From the NCBI RefSeq assembly GCF_001039355.2, contig NW_019775857.1, positions 1,165,927 through 1,227,926 on the forward strand: a DNA stretch of 62,000 nt. The letters are read 5' to 3'. Source of the stretch: Lingula anatina (taxonomy: Eukaryota > Brachiopoda > Lingulata > Lingulida > Lingulidae). The notes below the pieces were generated by a model that was given only the letters and a program-made list of their open reading frames with translations, did no database searches and was not told where the DNA came from. How positions within the stretch are numbered: the stretch's first letter is position 1; every line of letters starts with the position of its first letter. This document shows positions 28,196 through 42,100 of this stretch, in pieces. The translations under genes were made by a program, and so were the position numbers.

Positions 28196-31100
28196 CACCC
28201 AGCAGTATACAGCTTACATGTATCCACTAGCCTGCTCCTTTGGCTGACAAAAGTTTTTATGGCTGAAAAAAACATTGTAGGAATTTTTCATAGTACTTGA
28301 AACAAACAAAAAATATGTGCTTTGATGACTAATTCAGAATCTACTAATAAATGGTAATTTAATATTAGAAGCCACACCAAAATCTCAATGTCTACAATTT
28401 CCATAAAAATTGCACCACTCAGTATAACTGTTTTACAAACTCTATGCTCCCATAACTTCAAGACCAAAGTATCCATCTGACCAGAGGCAAGTTTGCAGCA
28501 TAACCCTGCATGCAGCTGTCAGTTCACCCTTAAATAAACTGTAAACCAGAAAAAATATGCCTAACAGTTTAACTTCACACATAGATCATGTCCCTCCCTG
28601 TCAATTGTTTTACCCTATAAATCTCAACTAAAATGATCCTAGGCAATGAGAATGTCATTATATCAACCTATGTCAGAATACTTTAATAAATAGCACAACT
28701 TAGAGAAACATTTGTTTCAGATTAAATGCCTAATCAACTCTCAAGAGTTTACAGTAATTGCATTTTTTTTCCCAGAAGCAGTTTCTGCTTGCAGGTTTTT
28801 AGGTCATTCCATATTTGCTTTTTCCCTCATACTCAAGGTAACTCATAAACCTCCTTTAACCAGAAATGCTTGCCAAAAGTAATTTAAGTCATGTTTGGAA
28901 CACATTTAAACATGTGTGTGATGAAGTGGGAAAAAAACACTAGCTGATTATTATTCATAAATGCATACTAGCAGCAAGTTATTAATGATAGGTATTGTCA
29001 GAAAACCACCACAATATATGTTCCTTTTCAGGTATAAATGAGTGACCAGTCTTAAATTTGTTGTGAATCTACGTCGATGAAATACCGAGTAACATCCAAT
29101 AAAACAACATTACAAACATGAAAGATAATTAGGGTTTTTTCTGCATTAAGAATTAGAAGTACTGTGGAGCAGCCATATACATGTTAATAAGAATCAACTG
29201 CAAATTAAAACTTGTAACCTTTTTCTCTTCCACCGTTTCTACATAATCCAGCCAATCAAGCTTGCATAATGGGTCTGCACTCTGCAGGTTAACCACATGT
29301 AACACTAATGCCTTTACTGGACTCATTCTAACATTGTAAATTTAAGCCAAATGCTTTGCATAGGCTAATTTGGCTAGGCGAAAAATTAAAACTTTCTGTT
29401 TTAGTCAATGTTATCAAACTATCCAGTCAGCCTAAGGAAATTTTGAAGAAAAAAAGGTTATAATAGAGAATGAAATAATAATATCAAAATGTGAATAATT
29501 GGACTGGATTCAAGTGGATATTGCGCAATCTAGTCTCAGTTCAAGAACACTTGCTGCCACAGGAAACATGAAGGATGTATGTGATGATAAAGATAAGAGT
29601 CACTTGTTTATTAAAACATCACATAAAAAACAAGAATTTCTTTGTACAACAGCGTTTAAAACTCATGTGTTGTTACATGAAAATACAAAAGGTACTTTCA
29701 AATGTGCTTTCCCAGCAATGGCAGCAGGGTGCATGATGGGCCTTTCTTCAACTTTATCAAAAATATTTATTTGATTCTGAAATTTTGAACAAGGTGACAG
29801 GATATCTTTATGACTCCCTTTCCAACCAATCCTGCAGCACACAGCATACTGTCCCCATTCTTCATGGGGTAATAATGGAGAGCACTATTCATCCAAATCA
29901 CAGTATTCTACTACCTGCAGAGATATAACAAGTTAAGGATCATAGAACAAAGTGTTGAAAAGCAAGAACTGATAGTATTTGTTCTCAATCTTTAAAAAAA
30001 AGAGATCAAAAGACAAAACTAAATGCCTTTTATCAAATAGTATATTTTTTCAAATACATTTAATGAATGAATAACAATTCTGATTAGCATTACATATCTT
30101 AAGTACATCATCAATTTCATTTTTATACTAGATAACAGAAGTCCGTCCCAAAAAACTGGTGTAAATGGTCGTAAATAACATGACCCTCTAGTGTTGATAC
30201 ATAAAACCTGAGAATCAATATCAGTTTATTGGGTCCCAGATTAAACCAACCTTCACTCTATCAAATGAGTAATTGTGAAAAGCATGCACAGTACCAAATT
30301 TAAACATCAAATCTTTAAAACAATCTATTCTAGTCCAGTATTCTATTCCACTCAGCAACCTTTCAGACATGTGCTCTTCTGGAAATGATTGATAGGTTTT
30401 TGACAACTTTAACAAGATGAAATGGCTGGGGGAAAGGTATCCATCCAACAAAATATTTTCTGACTGATATGCTGCCTGATATGATGCTGGCCTAAAGGTA
30501 TACATTCTTACCTGAACAGACACCATATCAATGGTCTTTTGCACCAGCATCTTGTATTTTCAACTCTACTCACTATAAAATACACTGACATCTGTGTTCA
30601 CATACATACAAGGGTCTGTTTCACAAGCTGACCGACCATAAGTCAAAATTCAGTTTTTTCAAAGACTAATGAAAAAAATTAATTGCCCATGTTGCTTTTC
30701 ACAAAGAATTTTAAAGATGCATAAATTCTTTTTCAGGTTTATTCACCAAGCCACATGTAGCAAAGTGTTAATTGTGATTGCCTTTGTAATGATTTTTACT
30801 CTCACTGGTAACCGCTAGTGGTAACAGTTAGTAATGCATTTAGGTTTTAGCATTTAATGTGCTCCAATGGTTTGTAAAATTCTCTTAAGCTAGGTTTGGC
30901 TAGTTTTGCAAAGCTGACTTCATGTAAACAGCCATGTCATTTTAGCAGTTTTAGCTGAACATTAAAAATATCAACCCTTGACATGAAAAAGTCTGTAGGA
31001 CTAAATACAATTAAATTGAAAAGCAACAAAATTAACACCTGAAGTCACACATTTAAAATGCAGGCAAGCAGTTTGCTGGCCATGCTGTTAGGCAGTGGGA

Positions 31101-33427
31101 GGGATAACAGAGGGAGAACACATGGACCACATTGACTTTCAGGCTTTTGAAAATACTTCTTTGTTTGTATGCAGTTTTAGATTTACCTCTCCAGATGTCA
31201 GTGTTTTTTAAGTAAGATGTGCAGCATAGCATATATTAAACTGCAGCTTCCTACAATTCAAATTTAACGTTTGTGGAATTAATAGCATATAATTTATTAA
31301 TTATGCATTTCATTAAGTCAGCTAGAGGCTATATACAGCAGTATTATAATATACTATAGTTTTAAAATAGACAACAAAGTTGACTTTAATTAGTCATACT
31401 TAAAATTGTAAGATTGGTAAAACAAAGACCTTCGCCCATATGATGGTTTACACTTTATCAATTAAGTCAATCGCATTTTACAGAGGGTCAAGAGTGACCC
31501 ATTGAGCCTGTCCCTTGGAGGATCAAAATATCCCGCAATGCAGTTCACTGTGACAAAATATCGACCATAGGAGACTGCTGTGAAGTGTCTTGTATAGAGG
31601 TAGTGAAATAAAACAGCGGGTCAACCTCTCTTATATAAATTCTTTGCCTTGCGCCTATTCGTGAAACTTAGGTTTCGGAATATGACACGATGGCCACATT
31701 ACATCAGACAGTGGTGCATTTTGGAAAATCTGATAATTTTCATGCATTTACATTTGATTTAAAACATATACATGTACTACAATATAACTTTTACTGATTC
31801 ACAATGGTAGAAAATGTTTATAGGTATGTTAAATGAACTCAAATATGCTTGGGCAATCTTTTTCTCTAAAGATGCTAGTTTACTGTAAGCACAAAACTGG
31901 TAAGGAAAAGCTGATTTTACCCAACAAGCAATGAATATGATGACTGAAATAAATACTTATGATATCAGACATGACAACTGGTGAAAAAAAATTATAGCTT
32001 AAAATAGGTATTTTGGATATGAAATGCACAAATCACCAAATTTTTCTTGCAACACATCCTTCCAATTTTTTTTTTTTATAAGAGTCATACGTCATTATAA
32101 CCATTCTTGCTGATTTTTTCACACAATGAATGAACATCTGAATATCCAGGAAATTAATGAATGAACATTGTGTTATAATAGCTTCTCCTTCCTGAGTCAA
32201 TATAGCACAGGGCTTCATGCAATGATGTGGTAAAGAGAATACACTCATTTGCTTCTAATTTAATATTTCACACATCGCATCACATCAACTCACTAGAAGT
32301 TAGAACAAGCAAATAAACAACACTATGATATATACAGCCACAATTGTCGCAATAAGTATATACTGCTTAAAATGCGGACAACACGTATAGTTAAGTACCC
32401 TATCAGTACAACAGTCACACGTACTCTAGAGACCAACTCGAAGTCATTTGCCCATTGCCCTAACACTGCCAGCTGCAAATACTGGTACATGTAAGAGTCT
32501 GAGTGAAGGGAAATAACAACGTAGACTGCACACAAGCCTACCTAAGTTTGGTTTCACGTCCTAAGCGCTTGAAAGGGCGCCCGGTTTCACGTCCAGACTG
32601 TACAGACTTTCGGACACATTTTCGCATGTGTTGGTGAGGTGCTGCTGCAGGGGAAGTGGGGAATGGCTCGCCGTTACTCTAAGCCCTCTTAGCGTGCTTC
32701 CCCTCGGCCAGGCGGTCTGATTACTTTAACTGACAGACGGCCTTGGCCTCTCAATATGACCTGATTATAGACTGAGGGCGCTAAGCAAAACAGTGAAATA
32801 CACTCGCTGAACACTGGGTGACTCCAAATAATTCTATTCGGTTACAGCCAGTCATATTTAGTGTTCGCATTCGTTAAATCTTTCCAAATGTTGAATTTGG
32901 CTTTAACACTCAAGCTAACTCTTCTGCAAGCAAAAATCAACATCTAGTCATCTACTGGTAGCTGCACAAGGCCTATCGGCTCAACACGCTCACACTTTTC
33001 TGCCAAAAAGAAAATCAAATCAGTTAAAGGGATAATAACTGTTCGTTTTGGCCAAAAATGAATTTTCCTGGAGTTAAGAGCAATTTTCCCATACTTTATA
33101 CCAATGGTTAACGAATCCATTTCTACATTCAAAGTTAGTCCCTTGTTTTTTTTTTTTTTTTTTGTAAAAAGTTTTTTTTTTTTTTTTTGTTATATCTCTT
33201 CAGAGATTATTACAGAGTATAGCCATCTATGGAGGTTACAAGGTCTGATGACAAGCTCAGATATCAGAATAATAGCTATAACTGCCGTTTTTGTGGTAAA
33301 ACATACATATTTTCTATTTCTATGGATTGTTTACCGTGAAATATAGATCTCATACGAAGAGTTATTATCCCTTTAATTATGCTTAAACAAATTTTTATAT
33401 TAAAATATATTTAAAAATTACATACAT
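28196..33427. other. upstream region of the SLC6 gene; no recognised coding exon
   Basis: About 5.2 kb. The open frames here (for example 29499-29774 plus and 30221-30550 minus) show no familiar motif and no supporting splice structure. The stretch 32540-32780 is clearly richer in GC and CpG than its surroundings; a minus-strand CTTAG|GTAGGC donor at 32542 could end a 5' UTR exon of the SLC6 gene there. Two long T runs lie at 33149-33190. Confidence 0.35.
32540..32780 (-). promoter_or_regulatory. possible promoter / non-coding first exon of the SLC6 gene
   Basis: This is a CpG- and GC-rich island in otherwise AT-rich DNA (GCGCCCGGTTTCACGTCC and similar), 4.3 kb upstream of the SLC6 start codon, ending on the minus strand in a plausible splice donor. 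Support is composition plus one splice-like site only. Confidence 0.25.
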
Positions 33428-33633
33428 CAGTGGTGGATTTAGGGGGATCCCCCCCCCCTTTCGATTTCTGAAAAAAATCACACCAATGGTCCCCTCTTGA
33501 AGTTAGAATTTGACTAGCTGAATGTAGTTCTAAACCGTACCAAAGGCACCGTTCGACCTAGGGGAGGGGGAGGTCGGCTTCGCATCCGCGACCCCCCCCC
33601 CCCCCCCTTTAAATAATCTCGGATCCGCCCCTG
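33428..33633. repeat. 'CAGTGG...GGATTTAG' repeat, copy 1
   Basis: This 206-bp element starts CAGTGGTGGATTTAGGG and ends GGATCCGCCCCTG, the ends being inverted copies. It is bounded by an imperfect 9-bp direct repeat (TACATACAT / TACATGTAT). C-runs flank a central block with TCGATTTCTGAAAAAAATCA and TAGTTCTAAACCGTAC. It is a non-autonomous repeat with hAT-like termini. Confidence 0.6.
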
Positions 33634-33916
33634 TACATGTATGTACGTCATAAGGTCCCTAAATATAATATATAGTATATCGAATTGTAAACATCTAGCA
33701 CACATTGTATTGTTTTCAGTATTAAGGTTGCAATTAAAAGTTATATCACGATATTTAACTTTACCAAGATCAGTAAAATGTCTTAACGATCGAGAAGAGG
33801 TGTTAGATTTACGCCTAAAACGATCTAAATTGCGGTTGTTGAGCTATGAATATGGAAGCACAGCTGCAGTGACCATGCAGTGGGTTAGTGCCAATGGACA
33901 CATTCAGGGGGTATTG

Positions 33917-34039
33917 TTACCCTCTACCAGGGTGGCAGATATTATAGAGAAATTTTGAAAAAGTCAGAGAATGAATAACTGTCTATTTATCTAAAGACAT
34001 ATCTGTGAAAAATCCATCTGTCGCCCTGGTAGAGGGTAA
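33917..34039. repeat. short inverted repeat
   Basis: A 24-bp arm (TTACCCTCTACCAGGG...) at 33917-33940 is matched in inverted orientation at 34016-34039 with two mismatches, with about 75 bp between. It could form a small hairpin; it is probably a foldback repeat. Confidence 0.6.
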
Positions 34040-34322
34040 GGTAAATAACTTGGACAATAAAGCGCTATGTAAAATAGAAAACAGTGCTGAAGTCTTAAAA
34101 GATTTTGAATTTGCAGGAGATCGAGTGATAAGAAACAACATTTGATGCCTTGCCATACAGTACCCACAATTTAACGGGGTTAAAATCTAGTGTTCATTTA
34201 AATTAATTAACAATTATACTTTGTCAACTCTACAAATTTTTGTGATAAAATCTTGTTCAGGGATGATGTTACGCCCCATACGGATTGCTATCTCACCTAG
34301 CTCAAAATACTGAGTAGGCCTA

Positions 34323-34720
34323 CAGTGGCGGATTTAGGGCGGGGTGAGGGGATTCCTGACCCCCCCCCCCCCCCCCCCCCCCGCTGTCTTTTNNNNNNNN
34401 NNNNNNNNNNNNNNNNNNNNNNNNNNNNNNNNNNNNNNNNNNNNNNNNNNNNNNNNNNNNNNNNNNNNNNNNNNNNNNNNNNNNNNNNNNNNNNNNNNNN
34501 NNNNNNNNNNNNNGGGGGGGGTTTTGGGGGGGGGTGAGGGGTTTCCTGCCCCCCCCCCCCCCCCCCCCCTCTTCGATTTCTGAAAAAAATCACACCAATT
34601 TTGATTAGCTGAATCATAGTTCTAAACCGTACGCCCTCTTAAATACCAGCCAAGGGGGAGGGGGGGGGGCGGTTTCGCATCTGCAGACACCCCCTTCAAA
34701 TAAACCTGGATCCGCTCCTG
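34323..34720. repeat. 'CAGTGG...GGATTTAG' repeat, copy 2, interrupted by an assembly gap
   Basis: This has the same ends as copy 1 (CAGTGGCGGATTTAGGG and GGATCCGCTCCTG) and the same internal TCGATTTCTGAAAAAAATCA and TAGTTCTAAACCGTAC blocks. The 121 N lie inside it, flanked on both sides by long C or G runs. Two C-run blocks are visible, so it may be two nested copies or a collapsed assembly. Confidence 0.55.
34393..34513. other. assembly gap (121 N)
   Basis: Ambiguous bases only. The G/C homopolymers on each side probably caused the break. Confidence 0.95.
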
Positions 34721-35200
34721 AAATACATGTAGAAAGGTGTTAAGTTGACGATTAAAGCTTTGAGTTCCCTATGCTTATACATTACAACGAGATATATAAA
34801 CGCCGGTATTTTATATTTTCGATGTTTTTTTTTTTTTTTTCTTCTTATTTTTTATTTCATTTTTTAAATCAGCACAAAGATAGATGTATTATTGAACAAT
34901 AAGATACAGGAAAAACTCATTTTCGGTATCTGGATGCTAATAAAAGGTTTACAATACCATTAAGACTATTTCCAGTGATATATTTTTCTTGTCTCACGGT
35001 CACACTGTACATGTATATCACGTAGTTCACTGTTCACATTCAACAAACCAGATGAATGGATTCTGAAACCGCTTTCTTGATTGGTCGACCTTCTCATCAA
35101 GTACACAAAGCAAGTGTGCGTGCGCCACTACAACTGAACAAGAAACGTGGAAGGTGAGATCGAGGGAGGCAGGAGAGGTACGTCCATCGCGAGCGGCAAG

Positions 35201-36095
35201 ATGACTGGCAAACGATATGATGTGAATGGAGATCATGATGAAGACTCTGTTGGTGTTACGGACGGTAAGTTTCGAACCAAAATATCGAGTTCTACAGTCC
35301 CCATATTATCATAATGGCACTGTACTGCGTACCCGCAGAAAGAGAACATCGCGTGGTACTGGTACGTGCGCCACAAACATCATCGATATATCATAATGTC
35401 CAGCCATTTCATAATTCATTGAAATACGTTACTACTCATGGATCTTCCTGTAAAACCCTATGCAGATATGATTAATGCATTTCTTGTTAGAAATAATGAG
35501 ATGATAAGACATTAATTACTACCATATTGGCTTGTTGCCAACGACGCTCATTTCACTCATGTCAGAGGCAGACGGTATACGAGTAGAGGGGGGGGGAGGT
35601 GCTCCCCATTTTAATGTTAAAACATCTTTAAATGGTTTTCATAGTATGTATGTGGCATGATGAATATGACGCCCACAAAATTAATGCCCCCCCCCCCCAA
35701 GCCATATTGATTATATTTTGACCTTGAAAAATAGTAAGTCATGATGATTCTGCATAATTTTTTAAGAGTTAGTACCTGAGGATAAATTCACTTCTGATAG
35801 CCAAGATAACCGAGTTATATTAACATATATGTACGAAACGAAACAAAATTTCTGCAGCTGGTATTAGAGTTTGTTGTTTAATGGTATCTATTTAGTAACC
35901 CTTATCATTGGAGATATCCCTTTCTACCTTTTCTACCTCACATAAAAACAATATATAAAATTATGTGAGACAAAACCACTTGTTCAATTCAATCCATGTG
36001 TTCAACATATGATAGTAAATGTGCCTTAATCTGCTAGACTTCTATTATATATATGCACAAGTAGGCAAATATATTTTATCCTCCACCCCCCCCCT

Positions 36096-36136
<41 letters not shown>

Positions 36137-39100
36137 CCAGCAGAAAATTGGACCCCCCCTTCCCCCCCCACTGTCTGCATTGGCTGCTGTGATGTATGGG
36201 ACCAGCCAGTTCAATCTTGTAGGTCTGATCTTGGCCTGCTCCTGTGGCTTGTGTTGTTACGTCTATATACATAAGATGAAGATGTGCTGTTTGTTATGAA
36301 TGAAGAAAATGCATTACATAACATATTTTGGGTGAAAAATTAGTAATTTAATGAAAATCCAGTGATGCTCTTGTGCATTTGAAATCGCCTTTGGCACATT
36401 TTAAATAATGTCCCAGAGACAATAATTTAGTGTATGTATTACCTTTCATTTGCACATAATACCTGCGGATGTCTATTGAGTTATTTTGAAATATCTTACC
36501 TTGGGCGCATTTTTTTATCTTTCAGTTATAAAAATGGTTAGTTTTGACGGTCCCTTTCTTCTTGTCCAATGCTTAATTTACACCAATTTTCTTTTGACAG
36601 TTAAATTAAAGTCTAATGTTTACTGTAGAATGTGATGACCAAAAGAGGAATGTTACCTACAGGTAGTTCTAGTACTCTTTTGTATAGGTTTTAGAAGTTT
36701 TTGGGTACGTAGTCTGAATAAGAAGCTTTGACGTAAGTACCCCAGCAGTAACAGGTGAAAAATTATTTTAGGTACAACTTTGAAAAGTGGTATTTATATC
36801 CTTTTGTCCATGGGGAGCCTTATATGAATATAAATATGTACCTCTTTTATCATGAAATGTGTTACAAAATACATCAAGACATGGTCATAGGTAATAGACG
36901 CACCTCAGGAATCCACCTTTGTCTGCACTTGCCCGCTGTATAATCCTTACAGGGCGCTTGGGTGCCATCATTCAACTGTGGTTTTTCACACGTGTAAATT
37001 TCATGTCCATTGAATGACCTTGGATCTTCCTATTAATGACATGAGAAAGGTCACTTAAAGTATAACCACATGTTGAGACAAATTTTTCACGTGACTCTCC
37101 TTGCCATGTTGCTTGGCTATTGTAGTCATCACTGAACATCTAGGTTTGCACATCTAGGTTTGTTTTTCTCTCACATTCAGCAGCCATGCCTGATAAACCG
37201 AAGGACTATGATGGGCCCATTAACCCAAAAGATGGTAAAGTATTCATTGTAGTGATTTAATTTGTGTATTTTTCACATTCATTCTTTTTCAGCTTTGTGT
37301 CATAGGACAATTTCTTAGGTTCACCCTGGGTTACGTATTCGTGTCCAATAGTTATTTCACTTATTTTCTTTTACAATCTTATGTAAGGTATTTTCTCATA
37401 TTTTCTTAAACATGAATGCACTTATTTGACATCCTCTCAGCGGCAGGTATTGTCAAACTGTCTCGACTTTGTATTAGATTTTATTTGATGTTTTTCATTT
37501 GTTATTCATGTTACCACACCTTTGCTGTTCTGTTGTAGCAGGTCCTGTATCTTTAAGTCGCAATCAAATATAATTTACCCAAGCATTTGATTTAGCTAAC
37601 CTTTACAATATTTAATAATGTTGTCTTCTTTTTAATGTGTCTACATTTTATTGGTTTATTGCATGTCTTTTAGGTGTAACACATGCAATTAAGTGTTTTT
37701 TGTCTTGAAGATTTATATAAAGCAATAATCATACATCAGATGTTTTGTTTTTTTTTTCTATTTCTCTCTGGTAACAGTGAACAAGTACAACCCACTTGGT
37801 GGTTTTCAGATTTCTTTCAAATAGCCAAATTTGAAATTAGTGCCTCAAGATAGTATGATATACTCTGCATTGTCATATGTTTGTAATATTTTTATTTACA
37901 TCTTTATTTTTAGTGCCTTTCTGGTGCTCTTGTCGCCTTGGTCTTGCTGCCATTGGTTGCATGGGTTTCTTCATTTTGTACGCCCTCCGTATCAATATAA
38001 GCGTGGCTCTTGTCTGTATGGTCAATCACACAGCTACAGAGATACTAAACAAGCAATCCTCAGTCAATGGGAACCTTTCAGACACCGTATGGTACAACAC
38101 AAGTTATGGAGAGAATAATACAAGTTTTATAGTCAAGGGAATGATAAATGAGACTACTACCCAGCCAGACCCAACTGGAGTTGTGTGCCCTGGAGCTGGT
38201 GATGGGGAATCAGATGGTGTGGTATGTATATATACATGCAGATGACTTCGTTAAATGAAAAATTTTCATGCCTTGCTCAGTCTTTTAGACTTGATTGTTG
38301 GACAGTCTTAATTGTTCAAGCCAAATCATTTTTCAGTGAACTATATATGATAATTAGTTTCCCAATAATAATTGTTATTTTTCATTTTGTCATGGGCTGA
38401 AGATTAAACCATGTAGCATGTGTTGGTATCTATTTTTTGTGGTTTTAAGTTTTCATGTTGAACAGCCTATTAAATCCCCAACTTTTTGTAGCTCATGTTT
38501 CTGTGTCTGTTAATCTATATAATGAAGATTTTAGCTCATCTAAGTAAATTAACCCAGCCCTTTAAAAGATTGGCCCTCAGATAAAATAGCCCAAAGTTTT
38601 CAATGAATATGTTTAAAAAAGCAATAAGGGTCAATGTCTCACTACTAATTCACTCACATTCTTCAGTGTAGGTATAAAGGTCTGTAGCAGTGCTAGTTCC
38701 ACACATGGACACAGTACATTCCATGCACAGTTGTCATCTAATGGCACATTTGTGGAAAACAGTCTGTTACAAGTCCATGCTAAATGACCACGCCTTCTTA
38801 ACAGTATGAGATTAACTGAATAACTATTAATCTAGCAGCACAGTAAAACATAAAACATTGTGGAATTTTTTTAGTATAACATGTATATAATAATTATTGA
38901 TTTGCTGATTTAAAGGCCTAAAGACATTGAGCATTTATGTTGCTATATCTTTGCTCGACATCTGAAAAATTAATCATATAGATGGATGGACATGGACTAT
39001 TTAACCGTCAAGGTACCTGATTTATTAACCTGACTTCTGCAAAAGACTGATGTGTTTTTGGGTTAATAGAGGCCACGCTAGATGTGGACATGCATTTAGT

Positions 39101-42100
39101 GTTTTGACATTAATATTGAGATTGTGACAAATCCAAAAGCATGCATTAAACCTTACTAAAAGGTATGTATACAGCATTTTCTTTTGAAAAAATCATACTT
39201 TTTGATGGAATAAACAGTTTTTCCTTTGAGTGACCAACCTGTATGTGATCCTTTTTATCAGATACCGTCTTAATTATGTAACAATCTGGGAAAATTGAAA
39301 ACCATTCCTGTGAGGTCAATTCTTGCAAAGGCTGTTAGATTCCTAGAGATTTCATACTGTCAAATTGGTCGATGGGCAGTGAGGTCTGTCAAGAGGGGAA
39401 AATTTCATTTATTTATTTATTTACTAATTTTTGAAAAACATAATATAAATATAATATTATCCATGGCATTCGTAAATCTGTTAAAAATGAACAAAAAGTA
39501 TTACTTGTCATCAGAAAAGATCAACAAGAAGTGGTTTATGTAGGTAACTTGTATTAAAAACTCTATACAAGTTTACTCTCTGTCAATAAAATGACTATAG
39601 AAGTGAAAGCTTTTTCATGTTTTCCTACTTTTTGATCACAGTTATGGTACCCTGTAGATGTTAGAATTTGCTTTTAATCTTTATCCTTTAAAATGTTTAA
39701 ATCTCAGCAGAACTTACTGTGATTTTTTATGAAATTAGAAAGCAAGCTGTCAGATTCAATTCAAAATCTTTAAAACTCAGAAAACAGACAAGATAACTTC
39801 ATCAGTTGATCATGGCTTCAGTGGCAAGCATTGATTTTATCTTGTGTGAATCCATGAAAGCTCTCCGTGGAGATTTCTCAAGTGTGAATGTTGTCTGGAT
39901 TGGTCAGGCAAGATGAATGCCTGCCTTATACAATAATGCTCCAATTCACCCATTAATTGATTAAAGGAAGCCTGCTGAAGTATGCTGCACAGATATCAAG
40001 GAGATATCACTAAAAGATCTCAAAGAAGTGTTTCAAACGTCAGAATCCTACTTGTAAAATCATATAAAAGATTTAGTTTGTGGAGTTATATGTGTATATC
40101 CTATTGCCTTACTCTCTTTGCAACAAATCTCTGCTTCATTCTAAAGATATCACTAAAAGATCTCAAAGAAGTGTTTCAAACGTCAGAATCCTACTTGTAA
40201 AATCATATAAAAGATTTAGTTTGTGGAGTTATATGTGTATATCCTATTGCCTTACTCTCTTTGCAACAAATCTCTGCTTCATTCTAAAGATTTCAGGTAA
40301 TATCTTTTATCATTTGCAGATGAGTATAGTTAAGATACCCTGTTTAGCGAATTGTTATTGAAATTGAAATGTAATTCTCTCACTCCCATGGTATCGGTAG
40401 GGCTGGCAATATTTAAAAAGTAATAAGTTGAATTATTAGTACAAAATGCTTCTTAATTTAATAACAGTTTTGCAAACTTAATTCCACTTTCTCATACTAT
40501 AATTAGTATCTACCATGGCCCATAGGAGCCTATGCGTGCGTCTTTTAGACGCCCCTTTACATGCGAAAACGACAAGGCCTATGCCGAGTTCGTCTTTTAC
40601 TACAGAGCTTTGAGAGCCGAAAATGGCATGGCTGTGTCTCTTTCGCCACTTACTGAACTCCAGAGATGCGAGATTGACACGACCCATGTCGCGTTTGTCT
40701 CTCAAAAGACACTGTTATAAAACATGAAATAGGCATTACGTGTGATTTTCGCAGCTGAATAAGTAGACCCTTATAAACGAAGTTGACGTGACCTTAGAGT
40801 CATGTCGCTTTCAACTTTTACAAACCTCCAACAAAATCTATCTCCACACAGACGCGCGCGACATGTACTATTGGACATGGGTCAGTTGAAAGCGACATTA
40901 ACCTAAATGGCTCATGTTACTTTCAGCCAATTAATTTGAAACAGAAGGACCGTCTTAAAACCCTTTATATTTGAATCCTTGAAAATAAAAATATGAGGCC
41001 ATATAATTATTACAAGCAATTAGCCACACTGTTATCTAGATAGCACTAAATTATGATGGGATTCAAATGAAAAAAATGTTTTGGGACAGCACAACACTGT
41101 TTCAAATTAATTGGATTTGACATATAAGAGTTGGCTGAAAGTAACATGAGCCCTTTAGGTTAATAGGGTTTCAACTGACCCATGTCCAATAGTACATGTC
41201 GCGCGCGTCTGTGTGGAGATAGATTTTGTTGGAGGTTTGTAACTAAGAGTTGAAAGCGACATGACTCTCAAGTTACGTCAACTTCGTTTATAAGGGTCTA
41301 CTTATTCAGCTGCGAAAATCACACGTTATGCCTATTTCATGTTTTATAACAGTGTCATTTGAGAGATGAACGCGACATGGTTCGTGTCAATCTCGCATCT
41401 GTGGAGTTCAGTAAGTGGCGAAAGAGACACAGCCATGTCATTTTCGGCTCTCAAAGCTCTGTAGTAAAAGACGAACTCGGCATAGGCCTTGTCGTTTTCG
41501 CATGTAAAGGGGCGTCTAAAAGACGCACGCGTAGGCTCCTATGGGCCATGGTAAGTATCCTTATACATGTTGCAATCTCATGAAATTGCTGTTAAAAGCC
41601 TGGGTGCTTAATCTCTGAAATCGGCATCAGTTTGTTTTAACAGTTGGTGCTGGATAAATAAAAACATGACATAAAGTCAAGAAATGGAAAATAGCTACAA
41701 ATCTCTGTGGTAATAACTACATGCTCCTCTTTGGGCACATTCCCATAGATTTTAGATCGATCTATCCCCATGGGGAGTCTCACTAGATTACTGTCAGAAA
41801 ATCCGGCTTAAATGTCCGTCCCACCTACTACAAGTTGTAAGGGGGTAATTAACTTCCGTGCCCGCTCAGCTGACAGCTATTTAGCATGAACCCCCAGGGA
41901 GTTAGGTCGATCTAGTTGGATCGATCAAATCTCTGGGAATGGGGTCTTTGCTCAAACTTTGGTTGCAAAACATCAAATTATCATTTTTTTTATTACTGTT
42001 TTTGTTTATTTCAGAATGGTGAATTCATATGGAGTAAGGACATCCAAGGGCATATTTTAGGCTCTTTCTTCTATGGCTACCTGGCAACCCAGATCCCTGG

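Noticed and set aside
29499-30550. Frames of 91 (plus) and 109 (minus) residues
   Set aside because: No familiar motif, no splice context, no neighbouring exons in phase.
34297-34617. Frames running through X residues with Gly or Pro runs
   Set aside because: They cross the N gap and C/G homopolymers, so they are not real coding sequence.
36026-36272. Minus-strand frames with Cys-Val repeats
   Set aside because: They come from the CA microsatellite and neighbouring C runs.
37766-37823. Possible extra SLC17 exon (VNKYNPLGG frame after a GTAACAG acceptor)
   Set aside because: It is in phase with exon 2 but runs to a TAG with no usable donor before it, and exon 2 joins exon 3 perfectly without it.
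39982-40361. Two overlapping frames with a repeated peptide
   Set aside because: They are produced by the 143-bp tandem duplication in an intron.
40478-41583. Open frames of 60-75 residues on both strands, near-identical to each other
   Set aside because: They lie in the inverted arms of the foldback element; the similarity is due to the repeat and there is no protein motif.
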